Origin: Gentiana macrophylla
Lineage: Eukaryota; Streptophyta; Magnoliopsida; Gentianales; Gentianaceae
Length of the DNA: 64,000 nucleotides
Direction: 5' to 3'
Assembly: GCA_026214975.1 (NCBI GenBank)
Contig: JAOBSW010000147.1
Span: 62,001-126,000, forward strand
In this document: positions 22,327-34,151 of the stretch, piece by piece
Position numbering within the stretch: position 1 is the stretch's first letter
How the letters are laid out: each line of letters begins with the position of its first letter
Position numbers and translations under genes: made by a program
Notes under the pieces: generated by a model
Seen by the model: only the letters and a program-made list of their open reading frames with translations
Told to the model about the DNA's origin: nothing
The model's database searches: none

Positions 22327-23268
22327 CTCATGTTCTCCCATTTTTTTAAGCTTTGCAATTGTTAGAACATTCTTCAGTTGCCTGATATCCCATTTTGTTA
22401 TCCTTGGGATCCATAGCTTCTGCTTTGTTTTGTTCCCCTCTGATGATCTTTTTTCTTCTTCTTCTTGTGCAAGATCCGTTATCATATATGTGTGCTCGCA
22501 GAACCAGTACTTTAACATAAAAGTATAGAATTTACATTAGAATGCATTGATATTACTTTAAAACATTATGTGTAGCACGGTACAAATAGAATGAAATGTG
22601 TTTGTAGGAAACATACCAGCAGCATCACAGTGCATCCATTTACTGTTCTTGGTTGATCGGAGCTTTTGTCAAGGCCTTTTTTCAGTTCTTTCACTATATA
22701 GGATGACCAGTTAAATGATTTTCATGTACTCATGTCATCCACATAGTTTAGGAATGACTAGGGCACTTTTTGGCCGGATGTGGCGCAAAAAACTGTTGCA
22801 ATCAATAGAAGACACATTAGTTTTACTGTGTCTTCAATTGATGTTCCATCTGTCTCTTTCACTTTTACCTTTATCAGCTCCTTTAGGCTGCTTATGCTGA
22901 TTCTGTCAATCTTATCAAACAGTCTTGTTTTTATTGGTATCTCTTTTGTTGCATCATATCTCATTACTGGCATCTCTTCTTTCCCATCTTCTATTCCAAA
23001 TAACAGTTTGACATCTTTGGCTATTGGAAAGCGATAGCTCTTTCCAATCTTGAATGCACCCTTTTGTTTGTTGTATGTGCTTATTAGGTCATCAAGCATT
23101 TTATTACTTTTTCTGTCATTTCTAATCTTTTTCTTGCGGCATGCTTCAAACATATGCTTGAATGGTGTTTCTCTAATGATTGTCCAATGTTCCTCTCTTA
23201 TTTGCTTATTTATCTCCTGCATCATTTGGACGATGATGTTCAGTGTGGATCTGTATTGTTCTCTTATC
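22327..23268 (-). pseudogene. DUF1985/plant-mobile-domain-like exons of the Ulp1-like gene
   Basis: Two exons, 23268-22617 and 22509-22327. The first opens after TTTACAG and encodes NKMLDDLISTYNKQKGAFKI, then AKDVKLLFGIEDGKEEMPV, the pattern of the DUF1985/mobile-domain family (F.ig....t..DV..l.G...G). It continues through VKLMCLLLIATVF, two in-frame stops near 22755-22735, and SFNWSSYIVKELKKGLD and VNGCTVMLL. The second has YWFCEHTYMI and WIPRITKWDI. This domain commonly precedes Ulp1 cores in plant MULE proteins (established); its biochemical role is not settled. Confidence 0.65.
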
Positions 23269-23456
23269 CTGTAAAGATTAGAATATTTTAGTTAAACATA
23301 AATGCAGTGACATGATCTGTTTGCTGTGACATTCCCTTTTGTTCTTCAAAAAAAATGCAGAACCTTGTCTAGTTCATGCAATGACATGATTTTTTAACTC
23401 TGTCTTAGTGCAATATACCCCCAATTTCATTTACATACTATTATACTTCTCAAATA

Positions 23457-24348
23457 TGCAGTGATATGATGTCAAACTATCTATTACTTCAATATTGCAG
23501 CAAATTATGTTAATCAACCAATTATTGTGCCCAAATATGCAGTGACATGATTTTAAACTACGTATTACTTCAAAATTTCAGCAAATCATGTTAATCAGCC
23601 AATTATTGTGTCCAAATATGCAGTGACATGATTTTAAACTACGTATTACTTCAATATTTCAGCAAATCATGTTAATCAGCCAATTATTGTGCCCAAATAT
23701 GCAGTGACTTGTTTTTAAACTAGCTATTACTTCAATATTGCAACAAATTATGTTAATCAACCAATTATTTTGCCCAAATATGCAGTGACATGATTTTAAA
23801 CTAGCTATTACTTCAATATTATAGAAAATTTTGTTAATCAACCAATTATTGTGCTCAAATATGCAGTGACATGATTTTAAACTAGCTATTACTTATTTCA
23901 GCAAATCATGTTAATCAGCCTATTATGTTTTCATTAGTTGGACATGAGTAGACAAATTTGCCGTTAAATGACATTCTACATCTTGTGGATACAAGGACAT
24001 GATTTTTTGAACATTATATCACATTTGCAGTAGCCGTATGATGTGTTTGTAGGGACATTCTGTTTTGTTCTTCAACAAAAATCCATAACCTTGCCTAGTT
24101 CATGCAGTGACATGATTTTTTAACTATGTTTTAGTGCAATATACCCCCAAATTATGGAAACCGAACTATGATTCTGCTCCAATATGTAGTGACATGATTT
24201 TTTAACTATGTTTTAGTGCAATATACCCCCAAATTATGTAAACCGAACTATGATTCTACTCAAATATGCAGTGACCTGATTATAAACTAGCTATTACTTC
24301 AATATTGCAGAAAATTATGTTAATCAACCAATTATTGTGCACAAATAT
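23457..24348 (+). repeat. 81-bp tandem repeat in intron 1 of the Ulp1-like gene
   Basis: TGCAGTGAyATGA recurs at 23457, 23538, 23619, 23700, 23781 and 23862, exactly 81 bp apart, each followed by TTTTAAACTAGCTATTACTT, then AATATTGCAGCAAATTATG and TTAATCAACCAATTATTGTG. After a degraded stretch (about 23935-24100) more units begin at 24103, 24185 and 24267 (82 bp). The array resumes at 38118 beyond the inserted SIRE element (ACAGTGCCATGATTTTGTAC). Unlike a CRISPR array there is no conserved-repeat/variable-spacer pattern; whole units are similar. Confidence 0.95.
24344..24348. repeat. Target-site duplication AATAT (left copy)
   Basis: AATAT directly precedes the LTR terminus TGTTGG at 24349; the second copy is at 38118-38122. 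Confidence 0.9.
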
Positions 24349-26063
24349 TGTTGGTCCCTTGAAAAGGCTTTGGTTAAGTTTAGAGGGGGTGAATAAACTT
24401 AACACTTAAAACTTTGGAGTTAACAAATTTGCAACTTCAAAGAAATTTCGCCGATACTTCAAGAATCTGCTTTGAGACCTCGTGAGCCTGGCCGATAAAA
24501 TGAGTTCATCGACAGATTGGGCTTTGTTGAATTTGTGCAAATGGAATTGTATCAAAATTAAGCCTTAATACTTGTTGTTAAATATGATACTAAGTATTAG
24601 ATGCTCAGTAGTGCAAGTGTGTGAATTCAGTTGCTAGGTTCAGTAAATTGATGTGTATAATAAACTAAGTGCAGAATATAAATGCTGAAAGTAAATGGCC
24701 AGATTTTATAGTGGTTCCAGGTGGTATAATCCTGTCAGTCCACTCTTCTCCTGTGATGTTGGAGGAAATTCACTAGAGATCTTTGATGTAGCTGTTACAA
24801 AGATTTCTAAGTTGTTTGTCCTTCACCAATAACTATGGCTTCACAAATCGAAAACTAGAACATGTGTAGGATTGTCGCTGCTCCCGAGTCTTCCACTGGT
24901 CCTTGAAGGGTAGGATTGCCTCTTCACCAGCTCCACCACAAACAACAGTCTTTCACACCCAACAGATGCTTCACTGTCTTCAGCAGGTTCTTTATGAAAT
25001 AAAGATTGAATCAAGTAAATGATTGATTGCAAAGCAGCCTTGATTAGGATGATGTAATCGCAGACTGCGCCTTCAAGTGTGTAATCTTGATGTAGCTTGA
25101 ATACGTAATGCACTTGAAGAAATTCACTAGATCGCTGAAATTTTATGCTTAGTAAGTTCAAGCAGGTGTTTTTCACCAAGATTATCTCTTCAAAGTTTGT
25201 TAATATTCATCATCTTGTTTTTCGAGTTGAAAGTCCTCTATTTATAGGCAGGTGAATGCATGTGACTTGTATTTGAAATTCAAATGTGACCGTTCCTTGT
25301 TTTTTCCCATCCGATTTGCATTCTGTCACTATTCATAGGATCGACATCGCTGTAATTCCTTTTGACAAAGGCAACTGGCTCCACCCTTTGACTTGTATCC
25401 AATGGATAAAAATATAAATCATCCCAACGTCTTTTTAATCTCAGCCTTTGATTTTCTTGATAAGTCAGAGGTAGTTGGCTGTCCTTATCCATGTAATCTT
25501 CCAAAATAATCTTGAGTTAATCGAGGTATTATATCAAAGAGTTCATCATCATTTGAGATACCTATCATCGCTTGAACTCCAATTTTCTGTGTATGAAATA
25601 CAATGCAGCTGATTTCTTTTATCTAACTTTTATTTGTGAAGTTAGATTACACCATTTTAATTATAACCAAGTTCCAAACATCATCCAACTTATGGAACTT
25701 AGACCTTCTACACAAGGTATATGTAATCAGTTTAGATCATCACAGACTTGCCTAAATTCTGAATCCTTGACTTAAATTACTAAGTTTGATCCCTTAGCCT
25801 TCAGAATGAGAGTTTGAACCTCACCTTCTGGCCTTTAGTCTTCAAGAGGTTCCCGACTAGTCTCATCGACCTATCTACCCCATCGACCTAGACCATCATC
25901 ATTGATATCAACCAAAGAGCCTCTTTATGGTGCTTGTTTGATCAAACCTATTTATGAATCAAACTCTAATAAACCTATACATTTGATCTAGACATCTTTT
26001 GCCTTTGCACTATAACAAAACTAGTATGGCACTCATCATCAAAACATAGAAATAAGTCCAACA
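24349..26063 (-). mobile_element. 3' LTR of the SIRE element
   Basis: Plus-strand ends are TGTTGGTCCC and AGTCCAACA. On the minus strand a TATA box (CCTATAAATAG, about 25248-25238) marks the likely promoter, some 815 bp from the U3 start. The rest, about 880 bp, would be R and U5. Compared with the 5' LTR it has many small indels and substitutions, although long blocks are identical. Confidence 0.93.
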
Positions 26064-26077
26064 ATTTCCCCTTTTGG
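26064..26077 (-). promoter_or_regulatory. Polypurine tract of the SIRE element
   Basis: On the minus strand CCAAAAGGGGAAAT immediately precedes the 3' LTR, the expected primer for plus-strand DNA synthesis. Confidence 0.85.
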
Positions 26078-26795
26078 TGATGATGCCACTACCTCACCTA
26101 ATCAAAGCAAAGCAAAAAGATTAAGACAAAAATAGAACAAGTATTCATCTTTCATTAAAATCATTTGTTCAAAGTTATTACAAACTAGATACAAAGAAAG
26201 ATAAAGTAATGTAAGTATGTCGATCTATTGTCTCTTTTCTCTTTCTTGTCTAGCCTTCTCAACTTGCTCTTGATAGGCTCTCGATTTGTTCTATCATATC
26301 CTCATCCACACATTTTCAATCAATCAAAGTAAAATGAATGTAGGGATTAACTTGTTTCCACCACCCATGCTTCAGCAGGATAAGATTGATATCATTCACT
26401 CGAATCCAAACTTCATGTACGCTTCCTTGAATTCATCAAGTGAGTCCTTTGCTTTTGTGATAGGTAAGATCCTATCACCTCTCGCCACTTCTTCCACCTC
26501 TTCCACCTCTCGCCTCCTCCGTAAGTTGCCCTTAAGGCTCGACTCTTGCTTCCCAAAATTTCAATCCCAAGAAAGAGTTTAGACCTTCATGAAATCCCAT
26601 GTCATGATAAGGTCTTCTTCGTCATTATAGTATTCTTTCTTGTATTGTCTAAAGAGATCATCAAGAAGTTGAACTCACAGTGCAAAGTTGCCTCGAAAGC
26701 ATTGGTATCATCTTGCCATCTCTTCTTTGCAAAAAGTCTTGCAGCCTCTTTTCTTTGTCATAAATTGATTGGCCCTCTTCCCCTTAGTGACATCA

Positions 26796-29700
26796 TCAAC
26801 AAAACGGGATATGAGGCCATGAATACCCCTCCCGTGAGATGACCACTCTATTCAATTGATCTTCCATAACTCCAGCTTCTTGTATCAAGTGAAGTAATCC
26901 TTGATTGCAAGGTCTCTCTCCAAAGAGGTTGATCCTTTCAAGAAGTTTAGGATCGCATAGTAGTTGTTGTGCAAAGAAGAAGCAAAGCTCATGAGAGTTT
27001 AGGTGCAAAAAGCAAGGTTGTCAAGTTTCGATGGATAGAAATAAATTGGTCTTTCGTAAACTTTCTTTGGCAAGATTTCCAACCTTGATGCCCTCACATC
27101 TAGTATCGATCATTCACAAGATTTTGAGTAGATGTGAAGTTTGAAGCAATCGTGGCGCTTGATTGTCTGTTTTCATTTACCATCTTCATCGCTTCTTCAA
27201 ATCTCTTCCTGTCTGTCAGCTTGTGTCCTTAATCGTTGCATATCATGCCTTACAATCCTCAACTCATTTAACACTTCAATCGGCACTTCATCGGGTCATT
27301 CTTCCACCAAAGGGCTTCATCAAGCAGCTCCTCCACATTGTATCGTGGCCTCGATTGCTTATTACCATTGCCCAACTCCTATCCATCCAAGAGGTTAGGT
27401 CCTTCATATTCATCCATGATAGGATCAATGGCAGCTCTCAAAAATAAGTACAAATGCCTCGAGGGGATCAACACCAATATTTTCTTCTCGCAGCATCGAA
27501 ACTCCTCATCATCAAGTCATAGTCCAAAGAAATTGCTCATCTTGATTTATAGCAGTCTCACGACCATCTTTCCTTCAAGTGGTCTTGTCTCCAAAGAGGC
27601 TCCACTACAAAGAGCCTCATCAACAACAGGGGTTTCCTCCAAACCCAAATCAGGTTCCAACCTTTGTCCAGGTGATGTTTGAGACTCAGCAGCCTGTACC
27701 TCCTGTTCCAACCTTTGTGTAGGTGCTGTTTGTAATCCAGTAACCTGTACCTCCTCTTCAACTCTCTGTGGATTGAATATAGCCTCATTATCCACTTGAA
27801 ATCCTTCAGCATGACCAATCTTGGTTAGGATAAGGGCAGATTTAGTAAGAATGCCCTCAAAGTCAAATCCATCTTGATATTCAATGGACTCTTCTGAGCT
27901 GGCACTAGGTTCATTGAAATCAGTAATCCTTTCTCCATCCAAATCCTCAATCTGTTCAGCTTCAATTTGTGCAGTAGGCTCAACAACATGGAATGTAGAA
28001 GATTCATCAGCTAGCCTACCAGCACTCAGATTAATTCCTTCATTGATCAATGCCTCCAGATCATCCATGGTGAGATCCTCAGAGATCCTCATCCATCTCC
28101 CACCTCACTGCCTCAAGCAGAGACTTTACCAAGATCGGCAATGTTGTAGGCTGTGTGGTTCTTTTAACATTGCAGTCCCACTGGTTCCTCCTGGTCCAGA
28201 GGGAAAATCTCCTCTAGAATCTGATGATGAGGATCAATCATCATTGTCATCTCTTGGATCCCTAAACTTGATACCCTCCTCCTTCTGTTGCTCATCAAAT
28301 AAGTCCATCAGTCTGGACTGCAGCAGAGTGGTATCAACTAGGTCCAACAAATTCTCTACTCCCAACTTGTTTAAAGCCCATTCCTCAAAATCTGTCATAG
28401 GTTCAGCAGCTGGCTTTTGTCTCTTGTAGAAACCAAACTTCCATTGAAAATAATAAGCAATTTGTTGAAGTTTGGGATCCACATACTCTTCAGTTTTCTT
28501 TCTTTCTTTCACATGCCTTTCAAAGGGCATGAAAGATCTCCTGGGAGCAGCTCCAGTACCTTGTTGACCTCCAAAGGTTTCAACAAGTAGGTTCATGGTT
28601 TCTTCAACAGATGTTTGAAAGTCAGTAGGTTGCTGAGGTGGTAGATTTGTGCCTACTACTTCCATCTGTACAACCCTTAAATCCCCCTGACTTACATGCT
28701 CATCAGCAGGGTTAGCAGCAGACTGCTCTTCCCCCTGTGTTCTTGCAACAATTGCAGGGTCTTCAACCAATTCTTCAATTACCTCTTCAACTACCACAGC
28801 AGGTTCAGGTTCAGTGGTTTGCTGTGGTTCTTCAGTAGATACTACAACAAAGCTCAGTGGTCGATGAGATCAGTCAGTATATCTTCAACAGATTGCTCAA
28901 CAACAACCTCGTCCATCATCAAGAGACTTGACTACCTCTTCAGTGAGGAGTCAAGAATCTCCACAGTTCGATTATGGTCAAGGGCTCACCAACAGCCTTC
29001 TTCTTCCTCTTCATCGATGCTTCCTCTGGATTCTTTGAGCCTCCAAGTTTTTGAGTTCTTTCCTTTTCCATGTTTTCGTTTATGGACAATCTCTTTTCTC
29101 CTCTTGGAAATGGGTTCATCATTCTTTTAAGTCACAGAGACTTTCTTTCTATCGGCTTCTTTCTCGTTGTTCCTCAATATTTCAACAACAGCTTTTTTCT
29201 TGCAAAGAACAAAGTAGGTCAAGAACCTCCACAGACCTCGCAGACTCAACAGCCTGCAGGCTGCTTGCTTCCTTGTTTTCTTTGAGGCTTTAATACCTCG
29301 CTTATTTTCTTTGTATCTCCACCCTTTCTTTCTCAACAGCCTTCTTTGGTGCAAAGAGTTTAACAGCTTATCCTTTTGATTGCTTGACCCGCTCACCACC
29401 AAAGATCACCATCATCTCCATCATTATCATCATCAAGCAGCCTCTCCAAAGAACCTCTTCATCATCATCTAGACCAGAATAGCATAATCAATTTCCTTCT
29501 TGTATCTAGGATCGATTGATCTTTTCAGTGCTACATCAGGATTTCCAGATGATTCAAACAGGTCTCGAACCATCAATCCTAAGCGGCGGCCTTGACTTCC
29601 TCTTTCCTCTTTGTCTTCCTTGAAGACCTTCTTCATATAATGGATGAAGTATCTAGCCCAATCAAACTTCATGCTCATGCAGATGATAATCATCAACTCT

Positions 29701-30194
29701 ATCTTGGGTCCCGATAGAGTATCCATACTTCCAACTAGTCCCAAAGATGTTTTTAGCAATCGCTTGCTCAACAGATCGTATTCACTTCCAATATGTTTGC
29801 AGTTGATGCCTGGAACGGATTTGGTGGCTGCATTTGTTTTAATCTGATCAACAAACGCCATTTTGTCCAATCCCATTGCTTCAGGATTGACTCGATCCAT
29901 CCACCACTTCAACAAATCCAAAACTTCCTCGATGACTGGGAAACTTCAATTTCTTGCCCATTCACAAGTAGTTTTAAATGCTTCAGTTCCTTCCTGTATA
30001 TGAATGTTTCTCCAGAAACTGACAACATTTGTGTATGAAATTGTTTCCAGTCTTATATTCAACACATTCTCCAGGCCGGCATATCTCCTTATTCTTCGAC
30101 CAATGTTAATGGCCAGTTCAGTTCTGTTTGCATCTTCAACAAAACCTCTAACACTTTGGCTTGATTCAATCTGGACATCAACCTTTTCCGCCAT
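26796..30194 (-). pseudogene. Extra 3' ORF of the SIRE element (env-like position)
   Basis: Between RNase H and the polypurine tract, minus-strand frames run from an ATG at 30194 (MAEKVDVQIESSQSV) through 29921-29469 (MKFDWARYFIHYMKKVF, LGLMVRDLFESSG), 28797-28234 (FFxERHVKE-like basic part, AYYFQWKFGFYKRQ, DFEEWALNKLGVENLLD), 28092-27547 (acidic, with two short similar blocks around RVEEEVQ and RLEQEVQ) and 27008-26796. Frameshifts separate them. SIRE-type elements carry such an extra ORF after pol, often called env-like. I see no convincing signal peptide or membrane segment, so I keep the neutral name. Confidence 0.65.
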
Positions 30195-30524
30195 TTGTAT
30201 GAGAAGAATGAGATGAAGAAGATTGATTCTCAAATCTGTGTTCACACAAAGGTAAAAATCGCAGAGATAAAGTAGATTTTGCAAGTAGAGAATCTGCTGT
30301 ATGATAGACTGTATAAATAGATAGTGGGTGGTTGTAACTGTCAGTGCACGTACATTGATGCTTGACCACGATTAATCTGAATAAATGCTGGCTTGACACG
30401 TGTTCCATAACATTTGATAACTGTTAGATCGTGTTAACTGCGGTTATAAAGATAAAATAAATATCCCACCAATATGCTTTTTGACTTTAATAACTTTGAC
30501 TGTGTAACGTTCCATTCAAAGCAG

Positions 30525-30788
30525 GTAGTCCTCGGCAGGTAGGCACAAAGAAGGTGGCCGATAAAGGTGCTTCAAAGCAACTGGCCGATTAAGTGACTCT
30601 GCTGATCCTTGTTTTCTATTTGTTTTGTTCAATTGATAATACAAGATGAAGTTTAATACCAATGACCGATCCACAAGTGAGCTCACCCAAAATGACAAAG
30701 ACCAATCCCTTGGCAACCTCATTTGCTCAATTGTCCAAACATAAGTACATGGAATTGTTGATACCAATGACTAATCTGCTAAGTGAGC
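30525..30788. other. Spacer with a diverged direct repeat
   Basis: In the spacer between RNase H and the extra ORF, AAGTGAGCTCACCCAA plus flanking ACAAAGACCAATCCC occurs at about 30675-30710 and again at about 30780-30815 (AAGTGAGCTCACCCAACATA). The copies are about 105-115 bp apart; the second overlaps the end of the RNase H frame. GTGAGCTCAC is palindromic. Function unknown. Confidence 0.6.
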
Positions 30789-31600
30789 TCACCCAACATA
30801 GCAAAGACTAATCCCCTGGTGAATTCCAAGACATTGTCGAATATCACCAACTTTGATAATTCCAAGTTCAGTCCTTAATTTGGCAAATCTTTCATCGTCA
30901 AGTGGTTTAGTGAAGATATCAGCAAGTTGATCCTCAAGAGGGATGTATAGAACCACCATATCTTTCTTTTCAACATGATCTCTTATAAAATGATGTCTCA
31001 CATCAATGTGCTTGGTTCTTGAGTGCAAGACAGATTTTTCGTGATTGCAATTGCACTTGTGTTATCACACATAATTGGAATTTCCTTTTCTTCAATTCCA
31101 TAATCCCTTAATTGTTGTCTTAGCCATAGTACTTGTGCACAAAGAACTTCCAAAGAAGAATGTATTCAATTTTCAAGAAGTGGAAGTTGATATAGAATTG
31201 TTTTCTTTTGAACCAGAAACCATCTATTTCCCATTAACCGATTGTGTTCCTCGAGGTTCTTTTTCTATCAATCTTGCATCCAAAGATAATCGTAATCTGA
31301 GTAGGATATAACTTTGAAGCTTCCTTCCTTGGAATACCATATCCCTACTCCCAAAATCTCTTTTAAGTACTTGAGAACTCTTTTGATCGCACCTAAATGA
31401 CTTTCTTTAGGTTTAGATTGAAATCTTGCACAAACACCTACAAAGAAAGGATATATCAGTCTCATTGAAGTAAGGTACAGCAGATCGCCTATCATTCTTC
31501 TCGTATAAGGTCCGATCAACATCTTTGCCTTCTTTATCTTCATCCAACTGATATTTGTACTCATAGGGAGTTGAGTTTTTAGTGCTATTTTCCATACCAA
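30789..31600 (-). pseudogene. Copia RNase H of the SIRE element
   Basis: Minus frames 31600-31268 and 31028-30789. The first has YTRRMIGDLLYLTSMRLIY, KRVLKYLKEILGVGIWYS and an Asp in VISYSDYDY, the connection and start of RNase H. The second has SRTKHIDVRHHFIRDHV and LADIFTKPLDDERF, the standard C-terminal signature of plant Copia polyproteins. A break at about 31030-31270 separates them. RNase H removes the RNA strand during reverse transcription. Confidence 0.88.
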
Positions 31601-32398
31601 ATTTCTTCAAAGAACTCCTTGGTGTACTTGGTTTGATGAATGAAGATTCCATCTTTCATTTGTTTAACTTGCAATCCCAAGAAGTAATTCATTTCTCCCA
31701 TCATACTCATTTGAAATTTGCTCTTCATTAGATTTGCAAACTTTTCACAAAGTAAATCATTTTCAGAACCAAAGATTATGTCATCAACATAAATCTGCAT
31801 CAAACAGGTGTCGCCCCTTCACCGATTCTCGAAAAGTGTCTTGTCAATGGTGCCTTTTGTAAATCCATTGTCCACCAAGAATTGAGATAGAGTCTCATAC
31901 CAAGCTCTTGGTGCTTGTTTTAATCCATAAAGTGCTTTGTTGAGTTTATACACTTTATTTTCTTGATCTTTAACTTCAAATCCAGGAGGTTGCTGAACAT
32001 ACACTTCCTCCTCTAGAATACCATTCAAAAATGCACTTTTGACATCCATTTGATATACTTTGAAGTTCTTATATGCAAAGATGTGCCAAGAATAACTGAT
32101 GGCTTCCAATCTTGCAACAGTGCATAAGTTTCATCAAAATCTATTCCTTCGCTTGAGAATAGCCTTTGCAACTAGTCCGGCCTTATTCCTCACAATGGTA
32201 CCAGATTCATCAAGTTTATTTCTCAGATACCCACTTAGTACCAATGATATTTGCATGACTTGGCCTTTCAACTAGTGTCCAAACTTGATTTCTTTCAAAT
32301 TCATTCAATTCTTCTTGCATAGCTATTATCCAATCTGGATCTGAAATAGCTTCTTCAACAACTTTTGGTTCCATTTGAGATAGAAAACAAGTAAACAT
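31585..32398 (-). pseudogene. Copia reverse transcriptase of the SIRE element
   Basis: Frames 32398-32216 (EAISDPDWIIAMQEELNEF, NQVWTLVERP, GTKWV), 32109-31819 (QMDVKSAFLNGILEEEVYV, ALYGLKQAPRAWYE) and 31803-31585 (MQIYVDDIIFGSEND, MMGEMNYFLGLQVKQ) cover the whole RVT_2 domain in order. YVDD is the catalytic motif and is intact. Frameshifts fall near 32215 and 31810. These motifs put the element securely in Copia. Confidence 0.93.
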
Positions 32399-33179
32399 AG
32401 CTTCCAGCTTGTCTTCTAGTCCTCACACCTTGTTGTACATTGCCAATAACTTGTTCAATCAGGTGATTCCTTAACCATTGTGGATTTTGGTTATTTTGAT
32501 TTTCAGAACATCATCTTCAAGTAGGTCTGCCGTAGCTTCTTCTACTGTGGGGTCGGCAGATCCTTGAACTACTTCAGCTTGTTGCATCAAGAACATTATC
32601 GCAGGTGTTCAGCGAGGCGGTGATCGTAAACTTTTAAGTCATTGAATCTTTCCAAAACTTCAACACAACTGGATCTGACTTGTTGATTCTCACAGTCCAC
32701 AATCTTCATCTTCCATACCAAGAAACTTAGGTTCATCAAACACAACATGGATTGTTTCTTCATGTTTCAGTTGACCTCTTGTTCAAAGACTTGAATGCTC
32801 TGCTGACTGAATAATATCCCAAGAATATTCCTTCATCATCGATTTTGGTTGGAATGTTTTCAAATGTACTTTATGATTTAGAATAAAACATTTGCTTCCA
32901 AATGGATGAAAATAGGATATGTTAGGTTTCCTTCCATTCCAAACCTCATAAGGTGTCTTCAAGACTTCTTTGTTTATCGATGTTCTGCTTTTGTGTATAG
33001 CATGTTGTATTTATCGCTTCAAATTTCAATATCTTTCAGTAGCAATGCTTCACAAATCATTGTTCTTCCCGCTTCCTTTAAAGTTCTCGCTTTCTTCTTT
33101 CAAAGAACCCCATTTTGCCGAGGTGTACCACCAAAGAACAAGTTGATGTAGCACACCATTCTGCTTTCACAATATTCTC

Positions 33180-33997
33180 TTATAACTTTGGTGAGAAATT
33201 CAAGACTCGATCCGATCTTATCTTTATTACTGTTAAACTTTTCTCATTTTGTAATCTCTTCAAAAGATTAGGCATGCTTTGAAGTGTTTCACTTTTCTTG
33301 TTCATAAAAATCACCCAAGTGTATCTTGAATAGTCATCCACAACCACTAAGGTGTACTTCTTTCCTGTTACACTTGTTGGAGTTATTGGTCCAAAAAGAT
33401 CCTTATGCATCAGCTCCAACACTCTATTAGTTGATTGTTTGGTCTTTGATTTGAAACTTGACTTTATCTGTTTACCCTGCTGACATGCATCACATATAGC
33501 ATCCTTTTTGAATGTGATCTCAGGTAAACCAATCACTAGCTTCTTCTTCACCAACTGATTGATGTCATCAAAGTTTAAGTGATTCAACTTCTTGTGCCAT
33601 AACCAATTGAGTTCAGACTTGGTATGCACAATCAAAGCAGCAAGCTTCGGCTCGCAGTGAGACCAATCCACAACATACATGTTCTCGTTGTCTTCTACCA
33701 GCAAGTACAACTTGATCACCTCTTTCACTAATGACAATACAGTTGTTTTTGTCAAAAGTGACCTTGTATCCCATGTCACAGAACTGTCCAGTGCTCCGCA
33801 AGTTGTAGTCCAGTCCTTCCACATATGCAACATTCTTGATTGTAAGTCCATTTCGATAAGTGTGCCATATCCTCTTGTATATCCAGTGTATTCTTGTTGC
33901 CAAAATTCACCCAGGACCATCTTTTGCCACAAAGTTTGATAAACAGTGCTTATTCTTTGTCATGTGTCTGGAACATCCACTGTCAAAATACCAGACA
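33180..33997 (-). pseudogene. Copia protease motif, GAG-pre-integrase and integrase of the SIRE element
   Basis: At about 33997-33965 the minus strand encodes YFDSGCSRHMTKNK, the Copia aspartic protease motif (DSG) in its usual plant form. The next frame (33932-33180) has the zinc-binding segment HKKLNHLNF followed by CDACQQGK, then the integrase core with MHKDLFGPI and VVVDDYSRYTWV, holding the first Asp residues. The rest of integrase (33180-32440) is only recognisable in pieces. Integrase joins the DNA copy to the genome. Confidence 0.88.
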
Positions 33998-34151
33998 CCC
34001 TACAAAACAAAGTTAATGCATTTTAGGTACCCAAACCTGTTTGGGTCCATAGTGGTCAGTGGCAAGCATGACCCTTGGTATGTTTCCATAAGGTCTTCTT
34101 CTGAATGTGTCATACTTTGGTTCATACATGTATTCCACACATCCATAAGTT

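Noticed and set aside
23457..24348. Possible CRISPR array because of evenly spaced repeats
   Set aside because: Whole 81-bp units are similar, with no unique spacers, and the DNA is clearly plant; it is a satellite.
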